From Ceriagrion tenellum (lineage: Eukaryota; Arthropoda; Insecta; Odonata; Coenagrionidae): a stretch of 64,000 nt of DNA. Positions 46,545 to 59,060 of the stretch are shown piece after piece. Location of the stretch: NCBI GenBank assembly GCA_963169105.1, contig OY720639.1:116953117-117017116 (forward strand), given 5' to 3'. Each line of letters starts with the position of its first letter. Position 1 is the stretch's first letter. The notes under the pieces were generated by a model, which saw nothing but the letters and a program-made list of their open reading frames with translations, ran no database searches and was not told the origin of the DNA. A program made the position numbers and the translations under genes.

Positions 46545-47060
46545 GAATTTGCTACGACAGCCCCTCCCACCCCACCCCCCGTGTCTCCTCCTTCTCGAAC
46601 GCTCTTTGCATTTCACCCAAACCGCTCCCTCCCTCCCCCCTCTGATCTATCTCCCTCTTCCGTCGTCCCGGAACCTCTCTTCCCCTCGCCACCCCCTGCC
46701 ACGACCTCTTCCGACGCCCATCCACCCCACACCCCTCTTCCCAACTCCTCTTCGCTCACCACCCTCCCAAACCCCAGCTCCTCCTCCCTCTCTCCCCCTG
46801 CCCCCACCCGCCACCCCCAACTCCCGTCGCCAAGGAACCTCTCGTCCCATTGTTTTCGCAAATGGAAAAGATTTGTAATGCTGGCCTCGATGGAGTTTCG
46901 CCTCCGTCATGGGCGTGTTTATGAGAGTAGGAGTGGGAGGAAGAGGAGGCGGAGGTGGTTCTCCTGTTGGATGGATGTTTTTTGGGCGGGGAGGAAGAGG
47001 AGTGGGTTGGAGACCTCTTGGGAGGGTGGCAGGGATGGGAGCAGAATGGTGAAGAAGTAG
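46545..47060. repeat. pyrimidine island switching to purine island
   Basis: About 46545-46850 is C/T-rich and 46920-47060 is G/A-rich on the + strand. The 175-codon + frame and the 205-codon minus frame here are Pro/Ser-rich or Gly/Arg/Glu-rich and reflect composition. A short TA-rich run follows at about 47080-47108. Confidence 0.7.
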
Positions 47061-47646
47061 GGTGGGTGAATGCCGCAGATATATATGTATGTGATAAATA
47101 TATATATAAAACGGAAGGCGAAATAGAATTTTTTCTTTTGGGGAAATTCGGGAGCGGCTGCTTATTTCACGCCCACTAAAAATGGCGGCTTTGAAATATC
47201 CTACGCGCATACTGATTTGCACAGCATGTTCGGAAAATGCAGTTGAATAATCAGGTTTTCTCATTATGAGTGTTTTAGGTTGAAATTATCCGTCAATATT
47301 TTGGTCTAACACGATACATGGTTTTATTTAACTCTCGGTCGCTAATGAAGGATAGTTTCATCGAATAGCGATACTATTCGAATCGAATGAAATAAGTTAC
47401 GTCATTTAGCTACGGAATGCAAACCTGAAAATCCTTTATTGTTCTCCAAAATTATATATTGCGATCGAGTTCCGAAATATCAAGTTGTAGTTGCTCTAAA
47501 TGCTGTGCTTTAATCTTAAAAGCTTATATTTTTGATTGAAACTAATTGTTCTTAAGTATCGCGAGTCCAGTCAGGGCAAGGTATAATCGAACAACTACTT
47601 ATTATGCTCGAAAACTTATTTATTTAACAGTGTTTGTTTGACTTGT
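47061..47646. other. anonymous non-coding stretch
   Basis: AT-rich with no recognised feature. Confidence 0.5.
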
Positions 47647-47679
47647 CAGTCAGTTATGCTATCAACACGTAACTGACTG
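47647..47679. repeat. 10-bp perfect inverted repeat (hairpin)
   Basis: CAGTCAGTTA (47647-47656) and TAACTGACTG (47670-47679) are exact complements with a 13-base loop. There is no U-run after it that would suggest a polymerase III terminator. It may be chance or a transposon end; no role is assigned. Confidence 0.6.
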
Positions 47680-50600
47680 GCGCCTGATCATTATGCTGAG
47701 AATGGTGACAAGTTATAGTCAGTGAATAGCAGATTAGCGTTGTCTGTTCGAAATTACGAATTTGAAAGTGGTCTTAGCTTTGCGGGATAGGTCAGACATG
47801 GAGGCATAGTTAAACGCGAAAGTAACCATCGGCTTTTCACCTTGATAACCCGGGATTTGAAAAATGATAAATTATTATTAAGAAATAAAGAAATTTGCAT
47901 TAATTTTGTTAAGTATTCCTTATAATTTTGAATCCTTCGGACTACTCTTGACTTAAGGGGAACTTTTGACAATCATCTCTTTCATTTTATGGATGCCCAA
48001 TATTTTTGATGGACTAATCAGAAATGACTGGCGTCCAAGTTTAGCGTGCAGTTAATGGTGTAGTTATGATTGACCATGTAGAAACATCACTGGATGTGTG
48101 ATATTTGCTCTTTGCAGTTCACGTCTGTAAAGGAAGCTTGAATTGAGGTGGGTGAAAAACCTTTTCGCCAGGCACACCTTCCGGCTCTTGTTAGCGCTCG
48201 TTTCTGTGACCGCTGCAGTATCGCACGAGTGGATCTTCATTCCCTCGCTAGCGAAATCCCTTTGGCGGTACTACCAACAACGCGGCTTTGCACTGTATGC
48301 CAACTTCTCTTCAAATCCCCTCCCCACTTGAATCTCTTATCACGTCACGGAAGCAGAAATAATGCACGGGAAAACCCTTTTGTCGCTCACCCGACGTATT
48401 CTATGACGATCTTATTCTGTGATTATATTCACTTGTTATTCATATTACTTCCTCTATTTGTCTGACTAATTCAGTGGTATGAGTTAGAAGATACCATCTA
48501 ATAAGCCTTTGTTTTTCAATTTAGAATTTTAAACAGTCTATTGGTGTTTTGTGGACGTTTTTCTCGTCATTAGTATTACGTAAAATAGTTAACTTTTTGA
48601 AAAAAAATCTGCCCCTTGTAGAAGTGAGGAAAAATTTGAAATTTGAAAAAATTGATATCCTTGTTCACATTACAGTTGAAATGCATTCAGTGAGGCCGTT
48701 ACAAGTTCGTATACTGTAGTCGTTATATGTTCTGCATTGGTTACCATCCAAAAAGGCATTCATAATATTCAGCATGAAATACTGCGGTCGATATGTTCTC
48801 AACGAAAGGAGGGTTAGTTCACTTGCCTGCAACATATTTATAGCACTCTTCTTGCCAATTAGATGCTGGTTTTTGTGAAAACTACGAGGCATCCACTAAG
48901 TATTGCATTTGGAAATACTAATCCGGTTGGGAACGCGCGGGACTGGAATCTTAAAAGTCACGGGTATTAGAATAAAGTTGGGCGTAGATTTAGTGTTATT
49001 CGTGGGATGAAGATCTAAGATGCAATGCAATTTTAGCAGTCGTTGCAACTAAAACCAAAGTCTACCACTGAAAAATTTCTTGAAGAAACATTACCCTCTG
49101 AAGTGGAGCTGCCTCATTTGCTGAAACCGTTTCCTCATACAGTAACTGCGAGGAAGGCAGTGCATACGTAATCCTGCACGTTTGTCATTTCATAAATCTC
49201 CGTTTTCTTAATGCGATCATTGTATTTCATCCATCTATCCATTTTTGACTATAATAAGCGCCTTTCCGAGAGGGGTCAGCATGAATTTCAAGCGCATAAT
49301 AACACCCGCGACGGTAAATTAAACCCTTGGAGGTCGAAGGGAAACGTCGGAATAATACTCACAGGTCAGGAAATCGTTCATCATTAGTCTCTTCCCGGAG
49401 CGGCTTCGTCTTTTCATTTACATCGTGAGAGGAATAAGATTCGGACGCGATCGATAAATCCTCCTCCTCTTCCCACGAGACATTTCAAAGTTTCACGCGA
49501 AAATGGAAATGATGAGGGAATAAATTATGGTGAAATAATAATCCCCGAAACCTAAAAAAATATCCCCCTCTAGCGGTCACAATTTTCTCCTCTGGGCTGA
49601 GGTAGTAATCATGATGATCGAATCGATTGCTTCACCTCGTGCACTCGAATCGTTATTCACAACTGAGAGGATGAGATGGGGGAGTGTGGGAGGAGAGAGT
49701 CTAAGCTAAACCCCTACACTATTAAACCTCGGTGAGCCTCGGGCCATCTATTCCACTCGAACTCACACACATGCGCACATTCATACACAAGCGGGGATTG
49801 AGAATTGATTTTTACGGCCGGGATTCCGAGTTGCTGTGATTGGAATTGCAACACCAATCGAGAGCCTATTCATGGGATTGATGAAAGTGAAATTATCGAG
49901 ACGTAGCATAAATAGCAAAAGGTTGCGGTGGCGGGCTGTGTGCAGAAGTGATCTCTTTATTGCGAAAGCTATCCAGTCTTCGCCTGTGAGTAGTGTTTAT
50001 TTCCATGTAAGGTAATTTCTCTGCCTCCAACATTGATAAGATCTATAATCTGAGGAACTAAAATCAAAAGTAGGATTAAACTTGGAAATTGAGGAAAATT
50101 AGGCAAAACTCGCCGAAAGGCACATGAGTAATGAGCTTTTTGTGCATAAAATGCTACGATGAGCCTTTAAAAATGCAACTATGTAAAAATGGACACCTAC
50201 TCTACAATGATGAACTCAAAAATTTCAACCGCATTAATTATCCCCATACCTAATGCAAAATAAAGTTGAATGCACACAAACTTTAATCCCGTAGACTTAG
50301 ATTTAAGTTAGTGGCCATCATGATTAAGACAACAGGAAAAATAAAATGGGGCAAGCGGATCAGGTATAAAAAACAAGTGATTTTCTTTTAATTGCATGTG
50401 TTTTGAACTATGTTTTTATGCAGGCATGTGAATCCGAGAACGAATGAATCGAGGATGGAACAACCTACGCATTAAAGATTGTGCTGGTGACTAATTGCGG
50501 GAATGGCTGTGAAAGGCCTTCGGACGCTCGGTGTGGGATAATGGGCCCAATTACTTGGGCGGGGTGGGAGAGAAATAGTTGGCTCTCGTGAAAGGCGGCG

Positions 50601-50714
50601 CGACGTGGCGTGAGGGGCGAGGGTGGAGTGTCACTCAAGTCCCTCGAGCAGGAATATCCTTCCCCCTCGCGGGCATCGTAACTCCCCAACCCACTCCGAC
50701 GACCAAGACGCATT
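47680..50714. other. anonymous non-coding stretch
   Basis: Ordinary to AT-rich DNA. Short open frames near 48143-48465 and 48665-48892 show no domain. No repeat family was recognised. Confidence 0.5.
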
Positions 50715-50815
50715 CAAACGCGCCCCAAACAGCACTCCAAACCATTCCTCAAACCACCGCTCGAATGACCTCTCAAACGAGCCCTCAAAACCATCACTCA
50801 AACCCCTCCTCGAGT
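50715..50815. repeat. degenerate 12-bp minisatellite
   Basis: Nine units beginning CAAAC or CGA(A/G)T start at 50715, 50726, 50738, 50750, 50762, 50774, 50786, 50799 and 50811. The period is 12 with one 11-base and one 13-base step. Most units end in CT. In the + frame 50579-50965 the array reads as a run of QT-containing tetrapeptides such as PQTALQTIPQTT. Because 12 is a multiple of 3 the frame stays open, but nothing else supports coding. Looser CAAACC units continue to about 50925. Confidence 0.75.
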
Positions 50816-52660
50816 CGAAGAGTGAACCTTACTCATTGTCAGTCCCAATACATCCCCAGCGAAGACGCTTGTGTGCAGGTTATCATTCTATCTATCAAAC
50901 CACCCCTTTCGCCTCCCTTCCAAACCATTCGTTTAAGCAATCCTCCAACCATCCTTGAAAACTAACCCTCTACCTTCCGCTCAGATGTCCTCCCTCGCCC
51001 TTTGACCCCACCTCAGCACACCTTCTGCCACCTACCTACCTCATCCGCCTACGTCATACCTCTGGCTCCCTGATTGGCCGATGGGCGTACTCCTATAGGT
51101 CGTCAATATTTCTACCACCCTTTCTCCATCCCTCACCGTCCTCCCTCCTCTTCGCGCCCCTCCCCTCCTCGCCCCACCTCCCTCGCGTCCTTCCTCGACC
51201 CTCTCGTCCAGTCCTTGAGAGCGTGACCACTCCACCATTCCCTTCGCGCCCTTAGTACTTCGCCCTGCACTTACGTTGCCGCGAAGGATGTCTCGTGTTG
51301 CGACTAGTAGACCCGGTGACCGTGTGAATGTCTCTCTACCGATCTCCCTGCAGCGATAAGAGCCTGTAGGTGTCGTTAACCAGGAGAAAGTAAGATGCAA
51401 GAGTCTACAGTGCAGAAGAATCAACCAATTGTCCAGTTTCTGAATAATTCACTGTACGAATAAACAACTATTCAACGTTAATTTAATGTAGAGAACAACA
51501 CAGGGAAGTACCAGCGCCTCTTTCTACTATGACAATTCAAAGATCACTATTGAAGGGAGTCATAATTGATAATTGATTAAGTATCTCATTTAATTATGTT
51601 TTGGGGTGAATACCTTTTGTTTTAGAGCAACAGTGCCGAAAAAGGTAATGAGTAAGCAATTTTCAGACAGTAAAAGAAATATTGTCTTCGATAACGAATC
51701 ATTTTTAACTTGCGGTTGTACCTAAATGCAAAGTTCTTACAAATGGTGTCTGAAACTCCAGACCTGAATATTTTTATCACAGAACTGCTCGTGCTAATGG
51801 GAAAATATTACGAGCACTAGGCACACATAAGTCAGAGATGATTTAATTGGTCTATGTATTGTGCTTAAAATTCAATATTCATTATTCCTAGATCTAGCTA
51901 TAATAATTTATAGTAATGCTTAGGAATACGCAGTTGGTTACCAAGGAGAGCGAAAAGTGCTCTGGAACAGCTGGAGTACAAAATGAGAACATAGATAAAG
52001 TACCAAACTTTTCGGATTTAATTAAGTTCAACATCAATAGTTTTTCATTTGGTGTAACTCTGGTCTTATATTCATCGATTTGAGTAACACGAACATCACA
52101 AAGTGAGTTTTATTCTCTAGTCTATTCATATTTTTCCCCCATCCTGAATTCAACTTCATCATCCGAAGGATGTGTCAGTGTATAAGGCCGTTTCTACATC
52201 TCACTTTCTCCGGAAATGAATGGGTAATTCGACATGGGCTAATGGGCCCCATACAATATTGATTGCGCCGTAATAGGCCCATCAGTATCGATTTCCCGCT
52301 GAGTGCAACTCTTCTTAAATGGCCATCAATTCTCCCGGCACTATTTGGAATCCTTCACCGCCAACTTTCCAATCCGATGCACGAAATATTTAGCCGGACA
52401 CGCAAGAATCATCGATACCCAGACTTAATAAAACATTTCTCGGGAAAAAGAGAGACTGAAGACCACTAATTTTGGCAGTCGTGTCTGCATTATGACCCGT
52501 GAAGCACGATGCTAAGACCATGGCATTAACCTCGATAGGTAAAAAGATACTTCCATTATGATGTTACGGGAGTCGGACGCTAGGGATACCAGGCGCGTGA
52601 TGTCCCGCGACGAATGCTAATCATAACGAAAATTAACGATCGGTTTCCCAGAATTTTTCC
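50816..52660. other. non-coding stretch with a pyrimidine island
   Basis: 50970-51230 is C/T-rich and gives the 127-codon minus-strand frame its Gly/Arg/Glu bias. From 51420 onward the DNA is AT-rich with no recognised feature. Confidence 0.5.
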
Positions 52661-52914
52661 TCGAAATATTACCGCGGTGGCTAAGCACTGGTCTCTCCTT
52701 GCCTCCTCACCTCCCGTCTCCGTTATGCGGCGACTATTGAAAAATGAGGGAAAAAAATGAAGGCCGCATAGCTGGAGATGCGCCGTATATTCTTTCAGTC
52801 GAAAATCCACGACATTTGTAATACACTTAAACACAAAATTGACTACCCATTTACGCTGCGGCCCCTAACGGCCGTATATTAATTTACGACTTCTATTTGA
52901 CATGAAGAAACATA

Positions 52915-54010
52915 AAAATAACAGCGGAGAGATGGGAGGGAGGGCATGTGAGGGGGAGGATGGACTCTTGCCGACAATAAAAATATCCGACCTCGGAAGG
53001 GAATGAGGGTAAGGTGGATGATAGGAAAAGGACGAGGGTCGAAGGACGGGAGAAAGGGACACAGTGGAATCCGAACGCGAGGGGAAATATATATATATAT
53101 ATATTTATATATATGTATGAATATACGTTCTCGGATCCCTTACCTACCGCCGCCCATCGACGGAACATTGGAAGGGCTTAGAGGAGTGACGAGACTAAGT
53201 GAGAAAGGAGAGGGAAAAGTATAAAACGGAGGAGATAAAGAGATGGCGGGCCAACCACTTCGATATTATCGGATGGAATTCCTCCCTTATGAATGTATAA
53301 ATGCAAGCGACGACCTCCCCTGTGCCCACATCTCTTTATAGAGAAGAGAGAAAAAAAATTAGTCTGGAAATATAAAAAAAAGACTCCCATCTACCGTCCC
53401 ACCCGGTAACACCCAGGCTCGGGTTTAATCCCAAACGTGACGACCAATAACGAGACTCGCATCATGTATTTTTTTTCGTAAAAATAGTGAAGTGTGGCGG
53501 GGATGAAAGGTAAGAGTAGGAGGGCTGGTTTTGGATCTTGAAGCCGAGTTTTTTTTTCGGGATGTCGAGGGACTTGAAAAAAATAAGAAAATCCGCCGTT
53601 CGCGTCTCGTGTGGGCATGTGGGTGCGACGAAGCCATTTGGAACACCCTGCCGCGTATCGGAATGAAACGGCAAGGGAGAGAAGGATATGAGAGAGGAAT
53701 AAGGAGTGGCGGGAGGTGTGGGTTAGTCGAAGCCTTTCGGTCGGGCGTAGTTAAGGAATGGAATGAGGAGAGGTGGGAGCCGTTGCTATGACTGGGGGGG
53801 TGGTGATGCTATGGGATAAGAGAGAGGGGTTAAATCCATTTTCCTCTTCCCTTCGTTGTGCAGGCACCCCCTGATCTACTCCTCCCAACTTTCTCTTTCC
53901 GTCGTGATGGTTACGGATCGCTCCCTCCCACGCGCATAACATCGCGACGCCTCTGCATGAACCTCTATCTCTCCCTCTACCCCTATTCTTCCCCTTCCCA
54001 CTGCTTCCTA
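52915..54010. repeat. purine islands with TA run, switching to pyrimidine
   Basis: 52915-53060 and 53500-53830 are G/A-rich on the + strand, and 53840-54010 is C/T-rich. An AT microsatellite with one interruption lies at about 53087-53114. Overlapping open frames on both strands follow the composition. Confidence 0.6.
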
Positions 54011-56023
54011 AATCTTCTTTCACTCCACGTTTTTCTTTGTTTGAACCTCAGAATCGACGCAGGAAGTCTATAGAGAACGTACCATGTTTAAATGCTAGTT
54101 TGTCTTAAAAAAAGATGCTGAGAATTACTGAATTATGCTGGTTATTAAAAGGACAGAATGTAATGGAGCCGCTACATTGGAATATGGTATTTGAGTTTTC
54201 ATGCACGTGAGCTAACAACTATATTAGTTATCATTGTATTGTCAATTTAGGTCAATTAATGGACATGAATCCGATAACGGTTGGGAAAATGAATTGCTCA
54301 ACTGATGCAGATCTAGAATGGCATACATCACGGATAAGGTGATTATGAATGTTGTTAAATTATGAATTAATTAGAAGTTAAGCGATGTATTTATGAAAAG
54401 GAAGGGTGACCCGATATCTGGATAGTGATAAGATTCATTCACTCAGTTCAACAGTTTGATTACTGATGGATAGAATTTATCGTTGAATCTTATAGTTTCC
54501 CAAACATAGCATTAGGCTAATTTTGTTGCGATCATTATTACTTGGGAAAAGTGTTTAGGAAAAATGTGAAAAGTCTCTTCTTGCACTCTGATTTTATAAG
54601 TTCTTCCCTATTGATATGCGGTAACGTAAAATTCACTTTCACTGCCTTGTACTTGATACTAGCGTGATTTCCCACTGGTTTTCAAATTTTCTTAATTTTA
54701 GGCAGATGCTTCTTTTTAGATGCCGGCTTAATTCTGCAGATAGACACCGGGAAAAAGGCTTTTTATCCGAATGTCTAGCGTTGAAGGAGGAAAGAACCAA
54801 GTCCACTTCTATAGACGTCCTTTGCAACGCGGGTGAAGCGTTTTGGTCTGCAACTTAAGTCTTCGTCGAACGTCTTAATGCCCGGAGCTATACTTTTTTT
54901 CATCCAGGCTTCTGATTGTTCAGGGAACCCATCGTTCCGTGTGAGTTAACTCCCACGACCTATCTCTTTCAATTCCCCTTTGTAAATCAAGACCTGAGGG
55001 GGTGTTTTGTGCTGCAGTGAATGCATTCGACATCTGCGGCGCACATCTTCTAACTTCATCTTTTTTAAAAATTCTGTCTGGATCCGTAATCTCCAAAGGT
55101 CATTGTCTATTCGACGAGACTTTGAGTTACTGCTATGAACTTAAGTTCTTGGACCAGATTGTCCTATTTAATATCAATTCCTCGTATGGTCAGTTATGCA
55201 TATATTTCATGAATAGAGTAACACTTTAGTCTTCTGGTGCTTTTGAGAATGCATAAGTGAAAATGAGTAAGTTAGTAGCATTAATTGATGGTAAATATCA
55301 TGATGGAACGCAATATGTTTCTTTGAGGAAAATAAATTTTTTTAAACAATAAAACAAAGAATAAATTTAAACCTGAGGTAAATAAAACATTTTTTATAAG
55401 TCATCTAATATGGGAAAATATATGCTCCTCATTTAATGCTTAAATTGTGACACGATTCTTGCTTTTCATGTCGATTTTTTATTTATAAGCATGTCATTTT
55501 ACCTTTTACATTAACAATTAAACAAATAGTGATTTTTCTTGCATATTTTTATCAAGGAATGCTAGGAAAGAGTATTATGTAAGAAATAATTATTCAGATT
55601 TATTTTTCTTGATGTAACTACAAACACTAAGGTTTTTGACTTTGCTTACCGTGAAAGGGGATGACATTGTGGGGAAAGGATTTGTGAATCATGCTACTTT
55701 AACGACTGAAAAACATAGGAATAGTCTTATTTTTGCTGATAAAATATATTTCCAATGTTGTACGAGTCATTATTGCCATTATCAATGATTGGCAGTCATA
55801 TTATCCTGTACAATGTCTAAAGCTACCGGTCCGCCATAACAAAGCCTGCTTAGCGTGAAGAAATGGAACCAGCGCGAAGTTCAATGCGCATATATTGAAG
55901 GAAATAGTCAGGGGAAAATGTTTATATGTATGGTGATGAAAAATTTACTTATGGTTTTAATTTTGTTTACTCTGTATTGTTATGAATTATTTTTTGTGGA
56001 GCAGCTCTTTGAAGTCAATTAGA
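54011..56023. other. anonymous non-coding stretch
   Basis: AT-rich with dense stops, particularly 55230-55620. No gene or repeat was recognised. Confidence 0.55.
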
Positions 56024-56081
56024 GGATGACTTCAATAATGAAAATGACTCAGTAACTTTTCACAGATATTTTTATTTGTAT

Positions 56082-56113
56082 GACCGGTTTCGTTGCATAG
56101 GCAACATCTTCAG
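56082..56113 (-). ncRNA. hammerhead-ribozyme-like motif, repeat copy 1
   Basis: Minus strand CUGAAGA (56113-56107), extra U, stem II GUUGC-CUAU-GCAAC (56105-56092), GAAA (56091-56088), palindromic CCGG (56087-56084), then UC. The boxes and the 5-bp stem II are intact. Flanks do not pair as stem I, which is the missing element. Confidence 0.65.
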
Positions 56114-56244
56114 GTCCTCCTCTAACGATAGCAATCATCCTCTAACGATAAATTTGATGGTTTCGGGCTTAACTTTGTAAAAATCCATTATGAAATCAAT
56201 GATGAAAATGACTTAGTAACTTTTCAAGATATTTTTATTTGTAC

Positions 56245-56276
56245 GACCGGTTTCGTTGCATCGGCAACATCTTCAG
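56245..56276 (-). ncRNA. hammerhead-ribozyme-like motif, repeat copy 2
   Basis: Minus strand CUGAAGA (56276-56270), extra U, stem II built on GUUGC and GCAAC (56268-56255), GAAA (56254-56251), CCGG (56250-56247) and UC. It differs from copy 1 in the stem II loop (CGAU in place of CUAU). Stem I is again weak, with only one wobble and one A-U pair next to the core. Confidence 0.65.
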
Positions 56277-56579
56277 ATTCAGGTGACCAACAGTCATTTT
56301 TATTATTGATTTCACAATGGATTTTCACAAATTTAAGCTCGAAACCATCGAATTTATCGTTAGAGGGTGACTGCTATTACATCCATCTTTACTCTTTTAA
56401 AAATTACTTTGGTATCTTTATCTTTTTGTGATGGTTGAGCTCTAAGTATTTAGATAAAATTAATATTGGCAAAATAAATTTATGATACAATTTGACGTTA
56501 TTCAGATACTTTATTTACATTTTAACCAGGCCAAGATTGCTAATTTATTAAGTTTTCTTTCAAATTTTCCATACGCTTG

Positions 56580-57130
56580 TTTCGGAACCTGCCACCCGGA
56601 CGTTCCTTGCGCCTCCCCGTTTTCTCCTGTCTTTCCACCACCGCCTTCCCACTTCGTTACCCCCCTCAACCCTTCCCCGACTGCTTCCTTCCCTCCCTCC
56701 TCTCTCTCCCCACGCCCCCCCCCCTAACCCTCCCGTACCCCCGACGGCCCATCCTTCCGTTGGACCCCGCACCCTCATCTCCTCTCCACTTCACATCTAG
56801 TTGTCCTCACGATTCCCTTCCACACGGCTTAACCCAAAGGTTCCTTTATTTCATCCTAAATTCCTTCGTCCTTTCCTCCTCTCGTCCTCCGCCCGGCCGC
56901 GCAGGTCCCCGCCCCGCTCTCCCTCGCTCAACTGTTTGGTCCACCTTCTCTTCGTCTCTCCTATTTAAGGAGTTCCGAAAGGGAAGAGAAGATTATCTCT
57001 TTTGTGCCCCTCTTCTCCATCTCCTTTCGCTCTCTCTCGTCTCGAGGTCCTGTATTTTTTTGTTAGCATCTCCGCCGGTTCCTTTTTTTTCTTCGGCTCT
57101 TTTCTCTACGCGTCCTTGTTTCTTCACGGA
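56580..57130. repeat. polypyrimidine island
   Basis: C/T-rich + strand over about 550 bases. It contains the longest open frame in the window (56577-57212, 211 codons), which is Pro/Ser/Phe/Leu-rich, starts inside the island and has no domain, so it is not called as a gene. Confidence 0.7.
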
Positions 57131-58649
57131 AAGATTTTTTCGAAGGTGGCCGGGCCACCCTAGGAACTCTAAAAGAAGCCGTTGCATGAAAATTTACATT
57201 GCTTTGAACTGATATTGTTTAAAATAATTTGAAAGACAGGCCTACTCATTTTCCAAATCCAGGAGCGATTTTGTATTATTCAAATCCCCTGGTCATGAAT
57301 AAATTATGCCATGGATTGCTACCAGCTTCGTCATAGGGATTTAACGATCGGCGGAATATAGTCGAATGGCCGTAAATAGCAATTTTTATGTTCGTGTTAG
57401 TCTTGATAGAGTCTCAAACTTGGGAGAATATTTGATCTTGTCTCTAAATATGGTTTGTTTCCGGCTTATGCATTCAAACCACTTCGGAAAGCCATAAATT
57501 TGGTGTATATCGTATGTTGACCAAGAATATGTCACCTTCCTGGATCAGCTAAATTCCCTTCAAAGTGGAACTCTGTGCTTAAGCTCCAGCTGAAAATAAA
57601 TGACATTTAGGAAATTTAAATGGGGATTTTAGTTTTCTGTCCTTTGGTCTTGTGGGAATAGTGGATTCTGTTTTTCGTGCTTTCATTGAAAAGAACGAAA
57701 ATGAAACTATTTGAGGCTGAGATGCGCACTCTGAGTTAACAGCCATACATTAGAGACTTCTAAACATTCAACCACCAAGTCTAAAGGCCACATGTCTCGA
57801 GAATTAGGGTACTGATTGTTAGAATTAGAAATTTTTACTTACATGGGAAGTAATTTTTATAAGAATTATCTTCCTAACCAATTATGGGTCCCATCCACCT
57901 CCATCATATAATTAATGCCAGATCGTACACCTGCCTATTACTTGGAGGACAGAATTTTTAGTAGTGAGTTCATTCAGTCAGTAACATTGGGGAAATAAGC
58001 TTTCTGATATAAAATTCCAGTAATTACTAATATGAAATGTCTGCTCTTTTGGCAACACAACAGAAAAATACTTTTTATTCGCTTTATAATCCACGCATTT
58101 CAAAACGGATAGGAAGCAGAGTTTATGTGCGCGTAAGTTTACTTGAGAAGGAAATAATTTCGGTTATCGTATCCGTGATTGTTTCCTATAGTGTCGATCT
58201 TCAGGCTTCACTCATGTATAACGTGAAGCGTTTAATTCCTGTGAAGTAAAAGACTCACCTCATTAAGTAAATGTAGAATTTTGAACAAAGTCGTGTGCTT
58301 TTCACAAAACATTTGGAGGTTACCAATAAGTTCATAGAGAGTGCCAACTACCAGGTGGTTACCGAACGTTTTGCCGGTGCACTCCTTCTTTACGTGTGTG
58401 CGGAAGTGTAATGATGTTTTATTACCAGCGCTAAAGCCAGCGCCTTGAATGAAAAGCTTATATAGATTAGAGTTCGAGCTCATCATTGTGAGATGTACTT
58501 TAGCACTTAAGATAAGCCACGTGTCTCTAATTCAAGAAAATACGCCAGTTATTACTTTGGCATTTTGGCGCATCACAATGTATGGTCAAGCGAAATGTTT
58601 TACGCGGCTTGTGGTGGATCTAAGTTTCCAGGGAAACTAATCATTCCAC
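57131..58649. other. anonymous non-coding stretch
   Basis: AT-rich with short unremarkable frames. Nothing was recognised. Confidence 0.5.
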
Positions 58650-59060
58650 CTCCTGTCCATCGAAACCTCTCCTAACGTCTCGCCTTTCCGAATCTTGGAT
58701 ACAAATCCCTCAAACTTTTTTCTTAACAAACAGCGTCTTCGCTTGCCCTACCTGACCCTCATGCCGCACCCAGTCCGCGCCTTTACTTCCCCCTTTACCT
58801 CTAACCTCTAAAGGGCTCAAGTCCCTTCGCGTCCCTCCTCGCCCCCTCATATCCCTCCCTATTTTTATATGCCTCCTCTTTACGCGTTTGGACGTCGGGC
58901 ATAAATTAGATCATGTACATGCGCCAGAGGTGGGATCTTGCCTTATTCTCCAGCCCCCACCTCCCTCCGCTTCTTCGTTTCTCTCCCGCTCCCTCTCCCC
59001 CACCCCCTCCTCCCACCTCATTTCCTCTCCTCCCTCGCCACTCCCACGCGATGCCGCGTA
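58650..59060. repeat. polypyrimidine island
   Basis: C/T-rich + strand, densest at 58950-59045. Open frames on both strands (58906-59198) mirror the composition. Confidence 0.65.

Larger units (their letters stand above)
56024..56385 (-). mobile_element. tandem ribozyme-bearing element (retrozyme-like)
   Basis: A block of about 90 bases occurs twice in direct orientation, with equivalent positions 163 bases apart (CGTTGCAT at 56091 and 56254). Each copy contains AATGA(A)AATGAC, TATTTTTATTTGTA and a minus-strand hammerhead-like motif. In addition, 56148-56214 and 56297-56368 form an inverted repeat sharing TCTAACGATAAATTTGATGG-type ends. Short direct repeats each with a hammerhead are the layout of retrozymes, and tandem terminal repeats with hammerheads occur in Penelope-like elements. 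Which applies is unresolved. It is non-coding. Confidence 0.7.

Noticed and set aside
46647..47264. 205-codon minus-strand open frame
   Set aside because: It crosses a pyrimidine-to-purine switch and is Pro-rich in one half and Gly/Arg/Glu-rich in the other, as composition alone would give.
52671..52691. A-box-like GCGGTGGCTAAGCACTGG on the + strand
   Set aside because: No B box follows at tRNA spacing; the next 50 bases are C/T-rich, so a tRNA or SINE call is not supported.
56577..57212. 211-codon open frame, the longest in the window
   Set aside because: It lies in a C/T-rich island, is dominated by Pro, Ser, Leu and Phe, and has no domain; stops are rare there for compositional reasons.
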